From Levilactobacillus enshiensis (GTDB taxonomy: Bacteria; Bacillota; Bacilli; Lactobacillales; Lactobacillaceae): 64,000 nucleotides of DNA. Location of the stretch: contig NZ_SULH01000011.1 in the NCBI RefSeq assembly GCF_007115095.1, forward strand, positions 1-64,000, read 5' to 3'. The notes under the pieces were generated by a model that was not told where the DNA came from, did not search any database, and saw only the letters and a program-made list of their open reading frames with translations. Positions 33,252 through 41,760 of this stretch are shown piece by piece (positions within the stretch are counted from its first letter, which is position 1; every line of letters begins with the position of its first letter). The translations under genes and the position numbers were made by a program.

Positions 33252-34181
33252 ATGACAGAAAAACTGTCCATGCAAGCAATCATTTTAAAGCTACAACAGT
33301 ACTGGTCCGCACAGGGCTGCATGCTGATGCAAGCTTACGATACTGAAAAAGGGGCCGGGACGATGAGTCCTTACACCTTCTTACGGGCGATCGGGCCAGA
33401 ACCTTGGAACGCCGCTTACGTTGAACCTTCCCGTCGGCCAGCTGATGGTCGTTACGGGGAAAACCCCAACCGGTTATATCAACATCACCAGTTCCAAGTG
33501 ATCATGAAGCCCTCACCCGATAACATTCAGGAACTTTACCTGAACAGTCTGAAGGAACTCGGCATCAATCCACTCGAACACGATATTCGGTTCGTTGAAG
33601 ATAACTGGGAAAACCCATCCATGGGTTGTGCCGGTGTTGGTTGGGAAGTTTGGTTGGACGGGATGGAAATCACCCAGTTCACTTACTTCCAAGTCGTTGG
33701 GGGGATGGAAGTTGATCCCGTTACTTCCGAAGTTACCTATGGTTTGGAACGTTTGGCTTCCTACGTCCAAGACGTCAACTCCGTCTTCGACCTGGAATGG
33801 GCTGATGGCGTCAAGTATGGCGACATTTTCAAGGAACCTGAATACGAACACTCTAAGTACAGCTTCGAAGAAAGTAACCAAGACATGTTACTTCGCCACT
33901 TCGACGAATATGAAGATGAAGCCAAAAAGCAGATTGCTAATGGTCTGGTTCACCCGGCTTACGACTACATCTTGAAGTGCAGCCACACCTTTAACCTGCT
34001 CGATGCGCGCGGTGCCGTTTCCGTTACTGAACGGGCGGGCTACCTGTCACGCATTCGGAACATGGCACGTGCCGTGGCTCGGGCCTTCGTTGCTGAACGG
34101 AAGAAGCGTGGGTTCCCATTGATCAAGGATGAAGCCTTACGCGCAAAACTATTAGCAGACGATGAGGAGGCCAAAAAATAA
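33252..34181 (+). CDS. glyQ: glycyl-tRNA synthetase alpha subunit
   Basis: A 309-residue catalytic subunit of the alpha2-beta2 bacterial glycyl-tRNA synthetase. Class II motifs appear in the family context: [32 protein letters not shown] and the glycine-pocket segment [20 protein letters not shown]-like region (here [10 protein letters not shown]...). AAGGAGG precedes the ATG. Its last base overlaps glyS (TAATG), securing equal synthesis of the two subunits. Confidence 0.97.
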   Translation: MTEKLSMQAIILKLQQYWSAQGCMLMQAYDTEKGAGTMSPYTFLRAIGPEPWNAAYVEPSRRPADGRYGENPNRLYQHHQFQVIMKPSPDNIQELYLNSLKELGINPLEHDIRFVEDNWENPSMGCAGVGWEVWLDGMEITQFTYFQVVGGMEVDPVTSEVTYGLERLASYVQDVNSVFDLEWADGVKYGDIFKEPEYEHSKYSFEESNQDMLLRHFDEYEDEAKKQIANGLVHPAYDYILKCSHTFNLLDARGAVSVTERAGYLSRIRNMARAVARAFVAERKKRGFPLIKDEALRAKLLADDEEAKK

Positions 34182-36256
34182 TGGCACACACATTTTTACT
34201 TGAAATTGGACTAGAGGAAATGCCAGCCCACGTGGTGACGCCAGCAATCAAGCAACTGGTCAAGCGCACGGCTGACTACTTAAAGGAACAACGGGTCGAT
34301 TATGACGACATCAAGCCATTTTCAACGCCCCGGCGCTTGGCCATTCAAATCAGTGGCCTAGCCGATAAGCAAGCAGACATCAGCGAATCCGTTAAGGGTC
34401 CTGCGAAGAAGATCGCGCAAGATGCTGATGGTAACTGGTCAAAAGCCGCCATTGGTTTTACCCGTGGTCAAGGGCTGACGCCAGACGATATCACCTTTAA
34501 GGAAATCAAGGGGACCGAATACGTCTACGTCGATAAGTTTATTGCCGGTGAACCCGTTGCCGCCGTATTGGCTGGCCTAAAGGACGTCATTACGGCGATG
34601 ACCTTCCCAACCATGATGAAGTGGAGTACCCATCACTTTGAGTACGTCCGGCCAATTCGTTGGCTGGTAGCGCTGCTTGATGCCGATGTGATTCCATTTA
34701 GTATCCTGGACGTGACGACCGGTCGCAACACACGCGGTCACCGTTTCTTGGGGACCGACGTGGACGTGGCAACGGCTGCCGACTATGAAGCCGACTTAAC
34801 CGCGCAATTCGTCATTGCCGATGCTGATAAGCGGAAGGCCTTGATCAAGCAACAGATTGAAAAAATCGCTGCTGACCACAGTTGGACGGTCAACATTGAT
34901 GCTGGCTTGCTGGAAGAGGTCAACAACCTGGTTGAATGGCCAACTGCCTTTGAAGGTAGCTTCGATAAGAAATACCTGACCATCCCCGAAGAAGTCCTGA
35001 TCACGTCGATGCGTGACCACCAACGCTTCTTCTACGCTCGCGATGCTAGTGGCAAACTTTTGCCGAACTTCATTTCCGTCCGTAATGGAAACGACCATGA
35101 CTTGCAAAACGTGGTTGCTGGGAACGAAAAGGTATTGACGGCGCGATTGGAAGATGCCATGTTCTTCTACACGGAAGATCAAAAGAAGACGATCGCCGAT
35201 TACGTGGAACGACTCAAGTCCGTTAGCTTCCACGATAAGATCAGTACGATGGCAGAAAAGATGGATCGTGTCAAAGCCATCGTGAGCGTCTTGGCTAAGC
35301 ATTTTGACTTAAACGATGCCCAAACCAAGGCCGCTTTACGGGCTAGTGAAATTTACAAATTTGACCTGGTTACTGGGATGGTCGGTGAATTCGCCGAACT
35401 CCAAGGGGTCATGGGTGAGAAGTATGCCTTGCTTCAAGGTGAAGATCCAGCCGTTGCCCAAGCCGTTCGGGAACACTACGAACCAATCTCAGCTGATGGT
35501 GCCTTGCCAGAATCCGTACCGGGTGCTGTGCTCGCTTTAGCTGATAAATTTGACAGCATCTTGACCTTCTTCGCCGCTGGCATGATTCCTAGCGGTTCCA
35601 ACGACCCTTACGCTTTACGGCGGCAGGCGACGGGAATCGTGCGGATTGCGCGTGACCAAAAGTGGTCCTTGCCGGTTGCTGAACTGGCAAGTGACTTCAT
35701 TACTGCCGAAGGAGCTGCTAACGTGGCACCTGACTTGGACCAAGCTAGCCAAATCGATGCACTGGTGACGTTCATCAAGGACCGGATTCGGAAGATCTTG
35801 CGTTCCGCTAAGCAACGGCATGACATCATTGATGCCGTGACCGCTGGTTCTAGCAGTGACGTCTTACAGATCTTTACGGCTGCTGAAATCTTGGCAAGTC
35901 ATGCCGAGGATGACAACTTTAAGGCCGTTATCGAATCCTTGACCCGGGTGATCCGGTTGGCCCAAAAGGCACCAGCTGAATTGGCTACTGGGACAGTGGA
36001 TCCTAAGCTGTTTGAAAATGACAGTGAAGGGGCCTTAAATCAGGGCGTTGCCAAAGTTGCGACTGCAGCTGACAAGGGCTTAGATGCGCTATATGCTAGT
36101 CTGGCTGATATCCAACCGACTATTGCGGCCTACTTTGAAGCCACGATGGTCATGGATAAGAACGATGCCGTCCGGAACAACCGTTTGACGGAGCTGAGTC
36201 ATTTGGCAACCTTAGCATTAACGCTGGGTGACCTGGACCAATTGATCGTTAAATAG
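34181..36256 (+). CDS. glyS: glycyl-tRNA synthetase beta subunit
   Basis: A 691-residue tRNA-binding subunit. The opening [15 protein letters not shown], the [10 protein letters not shown] and TRGHRFLG segments, HQRFFYARD (HD-like domain), and the C-terminal anticodon-binding DALR-like part are typical. It is co-translated with glyQ. Downstream is a strong bidirectional terminator followed by the palindromic repeat, which breaks the common glyS-ppsR-dnaG linkage. Confidence 0.97.
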   Translation: MAHTFLLEIGLEEMPAHVVTPAIKQLVKRTADYLKEQRVDYDDIKPFSTPRRLAIQISGLADKQADISESVKGPAKKIAQDADGNWSKAAIGFTRGQGLTPDDITFKEIKGTEYVYVDKFIAGEPVAAVLAGLKDVITAMTFPTMMKWSTHHFEYVRPIRWLVALLDADVIPFSILDVTTGRNTRGHRFLGTDVDVATAADYEADLTAQFVIADADKRKALIKQQIEKIAADHSWTVNIDAGLLEEVNNLVEWPTAFEGSFDKKYLTIPEEVLITSMRDHQRFFYARDASGKLLPNFISVRNGNDHDLQNVVAGNEKVLTARLEDAMFFYTEDQKKTIADYVERLKSVSFHDKISTMAEKMDRVKAIVSVLAKHFDLNDAQTKAALRASEIYKFDLVTGMVGEFAELQGVMGEKYALLQGEDPAVAQAVREHYEPISADGALPESVPGAVLALADKFDSILTFFAAGMIPSGSNDPYALRRQATGIVRIARDQKWSLPVAELASDFITAEGAANVAPDLDQASQIDALVTFIKDRIRKILRSAKQRHDIIDAVTAGSSSDVLQIFTAAEILASHAEDDNFKAVIESLTRVIRLAQKAPAELATGTVDPKLFENDSEGALNQGVAKVATAADKGLDALYASLADIQPTIAAYFEATMVMDKNDAVRNNRLTELSHLATLALTLGDLDQLIVK

Positions 36257-36309
36257 TTAGATTCACGTGATTAATGGCGTGATTTGAGAGAATTCGAGAT
36301 ATCACTCAA

Positions 36310-36352
36310 AATCAGTTTTTTCAGACTTGTTTCTGAAAAAGCTGATTTTATT
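36310..36352. terminator. terminator after glyS
   Basis: AAAATCAGTTTTTTCAGA / TCTGAAAAAGCTGATTTT, an 18-bp stem with one mismatch, followed by ATTTTG. The right arm is part of palindromic repeat copy B. Confidence 0.85.
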
Positions 36353-36445
36353 TTGCCATCATCGTGTCGAAACGTGCGCCACCAGGCAGTTTGTTGCCCT
36401 TAACGTGAGCAAAATAACCGCCTAATGGCGCTCACTTTTCTACGT
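36333..36445. repeat. palindromic dispersed repeat, copy B
   Basis: Closely matches 105-274 except that the central 18-bp hairpin of copy A is missing. Palindrome arms: GTGCGCCACCAGGC (36374-36389 region) and GCCTAATGGCGCTCAC (36420-36435). The outer shared segments CTGAAAAAGCTGA and TACGT mark the ends. It lies between glyS and a membrane-protein gene. Apart from this and the terminator nothing is seen in 36257-36551. Confidence 0.75.
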
Positions 36446-36551
36446 CTAGCAGCGACTGCTGTGTCACCTAACTTATCACCTACTTGTACTTGTGGAACTG
36501 GCCAGATGCTGACATTATAGGAAGAAATTTCTAAGAAGTGTGGTGATTGGG

Positions 36552-37049
36552 ATGCTATTTATGAAATTTACGCGGCAGCGGCTCCGTCTGTTTCAGGTGT
36601 TGGGGTGGCTTTTACTCGTGACAACTTGGGTCGTTCAAGTTCTGGGACTTTCGTGGCGAACACTACAACCGGTTCGCTCGTTACGGACACTCATTATTTT
36701 TACGTTACTTGCTTTATTCTGGGTGCTGATAACGGTAATATTAAAGCAGAGTAGGTGGCAGCAACGCCAAGCGTTTTTACTGGATCTGACGATTATGTGT
36801 GATTTACTCGTAGGCCTCTTGTTGGTGCTGCCCCGGGCATTGGGTGCGGTTGCACTGGCGAATCCGGTTGGCCGTGGTGGCTTGATTTGCTGGAGTGTGA
36901 CGTTATTGATTGCCTACTGTCCACCGGCCGCTGTGCACGTCCCGTTGGGGTTAAAGGGAAAGTACGCTCTTATTCAGCGGTTGCTCGTGACAGAAGCCAG
37001 AGTCTTACTGATTATCAGTCTGGTGCTTCTCGTGCTGGGGGCTGACTAG
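36552..37049 (+). CDS. multipass membrane protein, unknown function
   Basis: A 165-residue hydrophobic protein with about five membrane helices (for example LFQVLGWLLLVTTWVVQVLGL, TLIIFTLLALFWVLITVIL, and LLIISLVLLVLGA at the C-terminus) and basic cytoplasmic loops. Start is uncertain: GTG 36540, ATG 36552 (after GTGGTGATT, which resembles the anti-anti-SD) or ATG 36561. I do not recognise a family. It occupies the place between glyS and dnaG where ppsR lies in B. subtilis. Confidence 0.65.
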   Translation: MLFMKFTRQRLRLFQVLGWLLLVTTWVVQVLGLSWRTLQPVRSLRTLIIFTLLALFWVLITVILKQSRWQQRQAFLLDLTIMCDLLVGLLLVLPRALGAVALANPVGRGGLICWSVTLLIAYCPPAAVHVPLGLKGKYALIQRLLVTEARVLLIISLVLLVLGAD

Positions 37050-37062
37050 CGAGCTATAAAAG

Positions 37063-37090
37063 TTGACACCGGTCGTAATAGGAGTAATAT
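37063..37090 (+). promoter_or_regulatory. promoter of dnaG-rpoD
   Basis: TTGACA (37063-37068), 16 bases, TAATAT (37085-37090). The leader of about 100 bases contains the hairpin at 37127-37161. Confidence 0.65.
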
Positions 37091-37126
37091 GTATAGTGTA
37101 TTTTTGCGCACGAATTCCAATTAAAG

Positions 37127-37161
37127 AGTCGCACTTTTCGGGTTTCCGGGGTGCGACTTTT
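37127..37161 (+). terminator. possible attenuator hairpin in the dnaG leader
   Basis: AGTCGCAC (37127-37134) and GTGCGACT (37151-37158) form a perfect 8-bp stem followed by TTTT and then C. The T-run is short, so termination would be partial. It lies between the promoter and the start codon of dnaG. Confidence 0.5.
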
Positions 37162-37196
37162 CAAGGCTACGGGCGCGCAGGTGAGGGAGTGATGGC

Positions 37197-39044
37197 TTGG
37201 CAAAGATACCCGAAGAAGTGATTGAAACTGTTCGAACGGCGACTAACATTGCAGATGTGGTTGGTCAGTACGTGCAACTCAAAAAATCCGGGAAAAACCT
37301 GTTCGGCCTTTGTCCCTTTCACGAGGAGAAGACCCCGTCATTTTCCGTGACGGAAGATAAGCAGATTTTCCATTGCTTCAGTTGTGGTCGCGGGGGGAAC
37401 GTCTTCAAGTTTCTAATGGAGCTGGAACACATCAGCTTTCCCGAGGCCGTGGTGAAGGTCGCCGACTTTAGCCACGTTGATTTAGCCAGTGAATACCGGC
37501 AGGATGCTGCGGCCCCGGCTGTTGATTCCAAGACGGGACAATTGATTGCCCTCCACGAACAGGCGGCAAAGCTGTATCATCACATTTTGGTCAACACCGA
37601 GGTGGGGCAACCTGCGTTGGATTACCTGCATGACCGGGGGCTCACGGACGAGACGATTGAGACCTATCAGTTAGGATTTGCACCGAGTCAGCGACTGTTG
37701 AAGCCATTCTTCGATCAACGACAGAGCGACTATCAGTTGTTACGGCAATCGGGACTGTTCATTGAAAATGCGGATGGGGAACTCCGTGATCGGTTTACCG
37801 AGCGGGTCATGTTTCCCTTACGCAATGCCAGTGGCCACGTAGCGGCGTTCTCGGGTCGACTTTTAAAGAAGGCAGACGACCAACCGAAATATTTAAACAG
37901 TCCGGAAACGGCCCTGTTTACCAAGAGTCGGTTGTTGTTTAACTTCGATCTCGCACGGCCGGCAATTCGGCAAGCCGGTGAAGTGACGCTGTTTGAAGGC
38001 TACATGGACGTTATTTCGGCGACCCAAGCGGGTGTGCGGAATGGGATTGCCTCCATGGGGACTAGCCTGACGACCGAGCAAATTTATGCGATCGAACGGA
38101 CGACGGATAAGCTCAACGTGTGTTACGATGGTGATGAGCCTGGTCAACGCGCAATCGAACGGGCCTTGTCGTTATTGGGACAGCACAGTCACCTGCAGCT
38201 CAGTGTTATTCAGTTACCGGAGGGCCAAGATCCCGATGAATATCGCAAGGCTCATGGCAACGAGGCCTTTAAGCAAATGTTGACAACGGCGAAGGAAACG
38301 CCGATTCGCTTTCAACTGCGGTACTTGCGACGTAACCGGGCGTTGGATACGGATAGTGAGCGGCTGGATTACTTAAATCAAGCCATGCCGCTGCTAGCTC
38401 AGGTCCAGGAACCGGTGGAACTTGACATGTATCTCAAGCAGTTAGCCACGGAGTTTCAGCTCGATAAGGATGCACTGGTCGCCCAGTTAAAACAGGTGCA
38501 ACGTGATACGGCGGCACAACAAGAGCGGCAGCGGCCCCGTCAACAACAGGCGGCTCCAGTCCCTGCCGCTAGTCCAGCGGTCACCGTGCATCAACAGCAG
38601 CGTCCGCTCACCCGCTTAGAACGGGCAGAGCAGGGCTTGCTGTATCGGTTATTGCACGACCGCAACGTCTGGGCACAAGTCACGGCCATGCCGGACTTTA
38701 GTTTTGTTCACGACGATTATCAAATTATTTATACCTTGGCCCAGGGTTATTTCCAAACGCACCAAACGTACGTAACGGCTCAGTTCACGGACTTTATTCA
38801 AGAAGACCGGCTGCAGCAACTCGTTATTATGTTAGAGACCAAGTCTTACGCGGCGGTTACCCCGCGGGAGATTGATGACTATTTGGCAGTCATTATGGAC
38901 GAGGCGCCAATCGAGGAACAGCTCCGATTGAAAAAAAATCAATTGACGGAGGCTTCCCGGTTGGGCGATGCCGAGCAACAGCGACAACTCGTTGTTGAGA
39001 TTGTTCAGTTAGAACGTCAGCGACAAGCGAACAAGCAAGTTTAA
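37197..39044 (+). CDS. dnaG: DNA primase
   Basis: A 615-residue RNA-primer polymerase of the replication fork. The N-terminal zinc-binding domain has [11 protein letters not shown] ... HCFSCGRGG (about 40-65; CHC2 type). The TOPRIM core includes [15 protein letters not shown] and [11 protein letters not shown] Gln-rich linker (about 435-470; [11 protein letters not shown]) precedes the C-terminal DnaB-binding domain. The start is TTG 37197, with GAGGGAG upstream. rpoD follows after 14 bases, the classic macromolecular synthesis operon without rpsU. Confidence 0.96.
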   Translation: MAKIPEEVIETVRTATNIADVVGQYVQLKKSGKNLFGLCPFHEEKTPSFSVTEDKQIFHCFSCGRGGNVFKFLMELEHISFPEAVVKVADFSHVDLASEYRQDAAAPAVDSKTGQLIALHEQAAKLYHHILVNTEVGQPALDYLHDRGLTDETIETYQLGFAPSQRLLKPFFDQRQSDYQLLRQSGLFIENADGELRDRFTERVMFPLRNASGHVAAFSGRLLKKADDQPKYLNSPETALFTKSRLLFNFDLARPAIRQAGEVTLFEGYMDVISATQAGVRNGIASMGTSLTTEQIYAIERTTDKLNVCYDGDEPGQRAIERALSLLGQHSHLQLSVIQLPEGQDPDEYRKAHGNEAFKQMLTTAKETPIRFQLRYLRRNRALDTDSERLDYLNQAMPLLAQVQEPVELDMYLKQLATEFQLDKDALVAQLKQVQRDTAAQQERQRPRQQQAAPVPAASPAVTVHQQQRPLTRLERAEQGLLYRLLHDRNVWAQVTAMPDFSFVHDDYQIIYTLAQGYFQTHQTYVTAQFTDFIQEDRLQQLVIMLETKSYAAVTPREIDDYLAVIMDEAPIEEQLRLKKNQLTEASRLGDAEQQRQLVVEIVQLERQRQANKQV

Positions 39045-39058
39045 TAGGGGGTATTTTA

Positions 39059-40183
39059 ATGGCAAAAAAGACCACAGATCAACCAATGTTTGACCAAAAA
39101 GCATACAACAAAACGGTGCGTGCCTTAATTAAAGATAACAAAAAGGCCGGGAGCATCACTTATGATGACCTGTCCGATAAGGTTGCGACCCCTTACACGT
39201 TGGATGCCAAGCAGATGGATAAGTTACTGGAAACTATCTCCGATGCCGGAATCAGCGTGGTTGATGCTAAGGGTGAGCCAGACCCACGGGCCGTTAAAGC
39301 CCAAAAGGCCGTTTCGAAGAAGGAATTAAAGGATGCTTCCACCACAACTGGTGTGAAGATCAACGACCCAGTCCGGATGTACTTGAAGGAAATTGGGCGG
39401 GTCAACCTGTTAACGGCGGATGAAGAAGTTGCTTTAGCCTTACGAATCGAAAACGGTGAAGAAGAAGCCAAGCAAGAGCTAGCTGAAGCCAACTTACGGT
39501 TGGTCGTTTCCATTGCCAAGCGTTACGTGGGTCGGGGGATGCAATTCCTGGACTTGATTCAAGAAGGGAACATGGGACTGATGAAGGCTGTCGAAAAGTT
39601 CGACTACCGGAAAGGGTTCAAGTTCTCCACGTACGCAACTTGGTGGATTCGGCAGGCGATTACACGGGCGATTGCTGACCAAGCACGGACGATTCGAATT
39701 CCGGTGCATATGGTTGAAACCATTAACAAATTAATCCGAATTCAACGGCAACTCCTCCAAGACTTAGGGCGGGAACCAACGCCTGAAGAAATTGGGGCCG
39801 AAATGGACATGCCAACGGAAAAGGTTCGTGAGATCTTGAAGATTGCGCAAGAACCTGTTTCTTTGGAAACGCCAATTGGTGAAGAAGATGATTCTCACTT
39901 AGGTGACTTCATTGAAGATCAAGATGCCACGAGTCCTGCCGACCATGCCGCTTACGAGTTATTAAAGGAACAGTTGGAAAGTGTCTTGGACACGCTGACT
40001 GATCGTGAAGAAAACGTCTTGCGGTTACGGTTTGGTTTGGACGATGGCCGGACGCGGACTTTGGAAGAAGTCGGCAAGGTCTTCGGTGTCACTCGTGAAC
40101 GGATTCGTCAAATCGAAGCTAAGGCGCTGCGGAAGTTACGCCACCCATCACGGAGCAAGCAATTAAAAGACTTCTTGGAATAG
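39059..40183 (+). CDS. rpoD: RNA polymerase primary sigma factor (SigA/RpoD)
   Basis: A 374-residue housekeeping sigma factor. Region 1.1 occupies about 1-85; regions 1.2-2.4 contain [54 protein letters not shown] and the -10-recognising [18 protein letters not shown]; region 3 has [14 protein letters not shown]; region 4.2 has the helix-turn-helix [32 protein letters not shown] precedes the ATG. Second gene of dnaG-rpoD; a strong terminator follows. Confidence 0.98.
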   Translation: MAKKTTDQPMFDQKAYNKTVRALIKDNKKAGSITYDDLSDKVATPYTLDAKQMDKLLETISDAGISVVDAKGEPDPRAVKAQKAVSKKELKDASTTTGVKINDPVRMYLKEIGRVNLLTADEEVALALRIENGEEEAKQELAEANLRLVVSIAKRYVGRGMQFLDLIQEGNMGLMKAVEKFDYRKGFKFSTYATWWIRQAITRAIADQARTIRIPVHMVETINKLIRIQRQLLQDLGREPTPEEIGAEMDMPTEKVREILKIAQEPVSLETPIGEEDDSHLGDFIEDQDATSPADHAAYELLKEQLESVLDTLTDREENVLRLRFGLDDGRTRTLEEVGKVFGVTRERIRQIEAKALRKLRHPSRSKQLKDFLE

Positions 40184-40193
40184 AAAATTAGAG

Positions 40194-40232
40194 GATCCCA
40201 CTACGACTGAATGGTTGTGGTGGGATTTTTTT
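40194..40232 (+). terminator. terminator after rpoD
   Basis: ATCCCACTA ... TGGTGGGAT with internal CGACTGAATGGTTG pairing, followed by TTTTTT. Ends the dnaG-rpoD transcript. Confidence 0.88.
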
Positions 40233-40239
40233 CTGAGCT

Positions 40240-40440
40240 GACGCTTTGGCTAGCACAGTAACTTAGCAGTCGACGCAGACTAGTTGCTAGGATGAAGGTA
40301 ACATGATGCTTTGAGAAACGTGTTTCTCCACGAGGTGATCACTGGCAAGTCGCCCCGCCTCGTGGTGTGATAGCACCCCTGTGAAGGGGCAGCTTCCCCA
40401 GTAGATTACAAACAAGCGGGACGTAGGTCAGGATAGACCA
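40240..40440. other. GC-rich region with several hairpins, unidentified
   Basis: About 200 bases without a plausible gene contain a series of strong paired segments: TTAGCAGTC...GACTAGTTGCTA (from about 40263), GAGAAAC-GT-GTTTCTC (about 40313-40328), CCACGAGG (40328-40335) / CCTCGTGG (40358-40365), and CCCCT-GTGA-AGGGG (about 40376-40388), whose right arm could instead pair with CTTCCCC just downstream; then ACGTAGGTC/GACCAACGT near 40420. It could be a non-coding RNA, a riboswitch or a decayed mobile element. I do not recognise a known class. Confidence 0.4.
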
Positions 40441-40522
40441 ACGTTTATCGTTATTATACGGGACGTAACCGTTTACACACAAAAATAGCTAAATTCGTTT
40501 ATAATTAGTGGGTGAAAAAGTC

Positions 40523-40550
40523 TTGAAAAAATAGCTAAAGGGGATATAAT
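40523..40550 (+). promoter_or_regulatory. promoter of the Rrf2 gene
   Basis: TTGAAA (40523-40528), 16 bases, TATAAT (40545-40550). Confidence 0.75.
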
Positions 40551-40606
40551 GTAGCTCGTTTAATCATTGCGAATTTTCAACTATTTTCATCTAAAGGAGA
40601 TGTCAT

Positions 40607-41125
40607 ATGAAAGCCAAACCCAGCTTAGAACAGGCGCTGTGTATCGTTGCCTTACTTGGAATTCAGGATCGAGAGGTTCCGTTGCACGGTCGTTTAATTG
40701 CGAAGCACTTGGGAATTTCTACGAGTTACCTGAAAAAAATTGTACAAAAGTTGGCCAGTGCACAGATCGTTAAGACGATTTCGGGCCGAAATGGGGGAAT
40801 CGTCTTGATGAGAGATCCCAATCAAATTACCTTGCTCGATGTCTTCGATGCCATCGAAGGAACCGTGCCGTTCGTCAAGAATACCGGGCTCGTCAAAAAG
40901 ATCTTCGGCTTTGATCAAAAGCCAAAATTCATGAAAATGTATGATCTGCCTGATTTAAAGGACCAACAGCCGATTGCCAATGCGCTGGCCGTTTTTGGCG
41001 ATGCGGAACAGCGCTATCGTCAGGAACTGGCCACCCTCTCAATCGGTCAGATTTCACCCCTTTCAGCGGGTCACCCCCTCCAACTGGACTGGACCGCATG
41101 GATTAGGCAACATTCAGTAGAATAG
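40607..41125 (+). CDS. Rrf2 family transcriptional regulator
   Basis: A 172-residue winged-helix regulator. The N-terminal 80 residues carry the Rrf2 signature (HGRLIAKHLGISTSYLKKIVQKL then GRNGGIVLMRDPNQITLLDVFDAIEG). Unlike IscR or NsrR it lacks the three-Cys cluster after the wing, having only one Cys near the start (LCIVALL), so iron-sulfur sensing is unlikely. Excellent AAAGGAGAT site before the ATG. It probably controls the MMPL exporter downstream, but repeat copy 2 now lies between them. Its last codons are duplicated at the far end of that element. Confidence 0.92.
   Translation: MKAKPSLEQALCIVALLGIQDREVPLHGRLIAKHLGISTSYLKKIVQKLASAQIVKTISGRNGGIVLMRDPNQITLLDVFDAIEGTVPFVKNTGLVKKIFGFDQKPKFMKMYDLPDLKDQQPIANALAVFGDAEQRYRQELATLSIGQISPLSAGHPLQLDWTAWIRQHSVE
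41109..41125 (+). repeat. 17-bp direct repeat flanking element copy 2, left
   Basis: AACATTCAGTAGAATAG, including the stop codon of the Rrf2 gene. An identical copy is at 41705-41721. This arrangement suggests a target-site or recombination duplication. Confidence 0.85.
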
Positions 41126-41713
41126 CTAAAGGTTGAAAGTCCCAAAGTATGGCTCATGCCGGTTTTGGCAACAACGGTGATCCTAAAACTGGGCAACTTA
41201 GTGGTTGAGTCGCCTTACCGGCCGGCAGATATGAGCTGGAACGGTGCGAACACAACTTGAAGCCTCGAAGAACACGAGTCTACAAGCTTGGTTTTCTACT
41301 AAGCCAGTAAGCAGACCACTTACTAACTAAGTAGAACGACGCGCCTGAGCTCATATCTGCCGACTTCTCGGCTTACATTGTGTTCTCAGACAACTCTGAG
41401 AATAACCGTAACGGTCGTTATCAATTGAATTCCAAAATACCAGGTAGCTGTGACCTACAGCCGTTGTCTTGATAAAAAATCGTCAGCATCGGCGGAGGCT
41501 AGGGATGGCCCCAGCCGTGAAAGTGGTGTAAGTTGGCGACAAATTATCAGCTGGCTTACAGCACGGGCGACTTTGGCGACATGTGGCTTCCAGTCTGAAG
41601 CGTTCCCACAGCAGCCGGAATCCCTGACGGCCTGCACCCAATTAGCCTAATTTAACGGTGTAACTGCTTACCCATACTGAGATGAGACCTGAATTTTATC
41701 TTTTAACATTCAG
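41126..41713 (+). repeat. dispersed non-coding element with terminal inverted repeats (copy 2)
   Basis: A 588-bp element homologous to 23855-24372 over its whole length, with two insertions (about 16 bp near 41283 and a longer one near 41522-41590). Left end CTAAAGGTTGAAAG; right end CTTTTAACATTCAG is a diverged version of the same terminal repeat. The same internal paired segments are preserved, including the hairpin CTACTAAGCCAGTAAG/CTTACTAACTAAGTAG. Reading frames of about 60 codons inside are not shared with copy 1 and are taken as spurious. It separates the Rrf2 gene from its likely target. Confidence 0.85.
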
Positions 41714-41721
41714 TAGAATAG
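41705..41721 (+). repeat. 17-bp direct repeat flanking element copy 2, right
   Basis: Identical to 41109-41125. Its first nine bases coincide with the diverged right terminal repeat of the element. Confidence 0.85.
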
Positions 41722-41760
41722 AAAATTAAGTTACCAAATCAACCAAAGGAGGACGTCATC

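Noticed and set aside
34796-35302. 168-codon minus-strand frame inside glyS
   Set aside because: Antisense shadow without a binding site or recognisable domain.
41450-41650. Open frames on both strands within element copy 2
   Set aside because: They lie partly in an insertion absent from copy 1 and are not shared between copies; the element is taken as non-coding.
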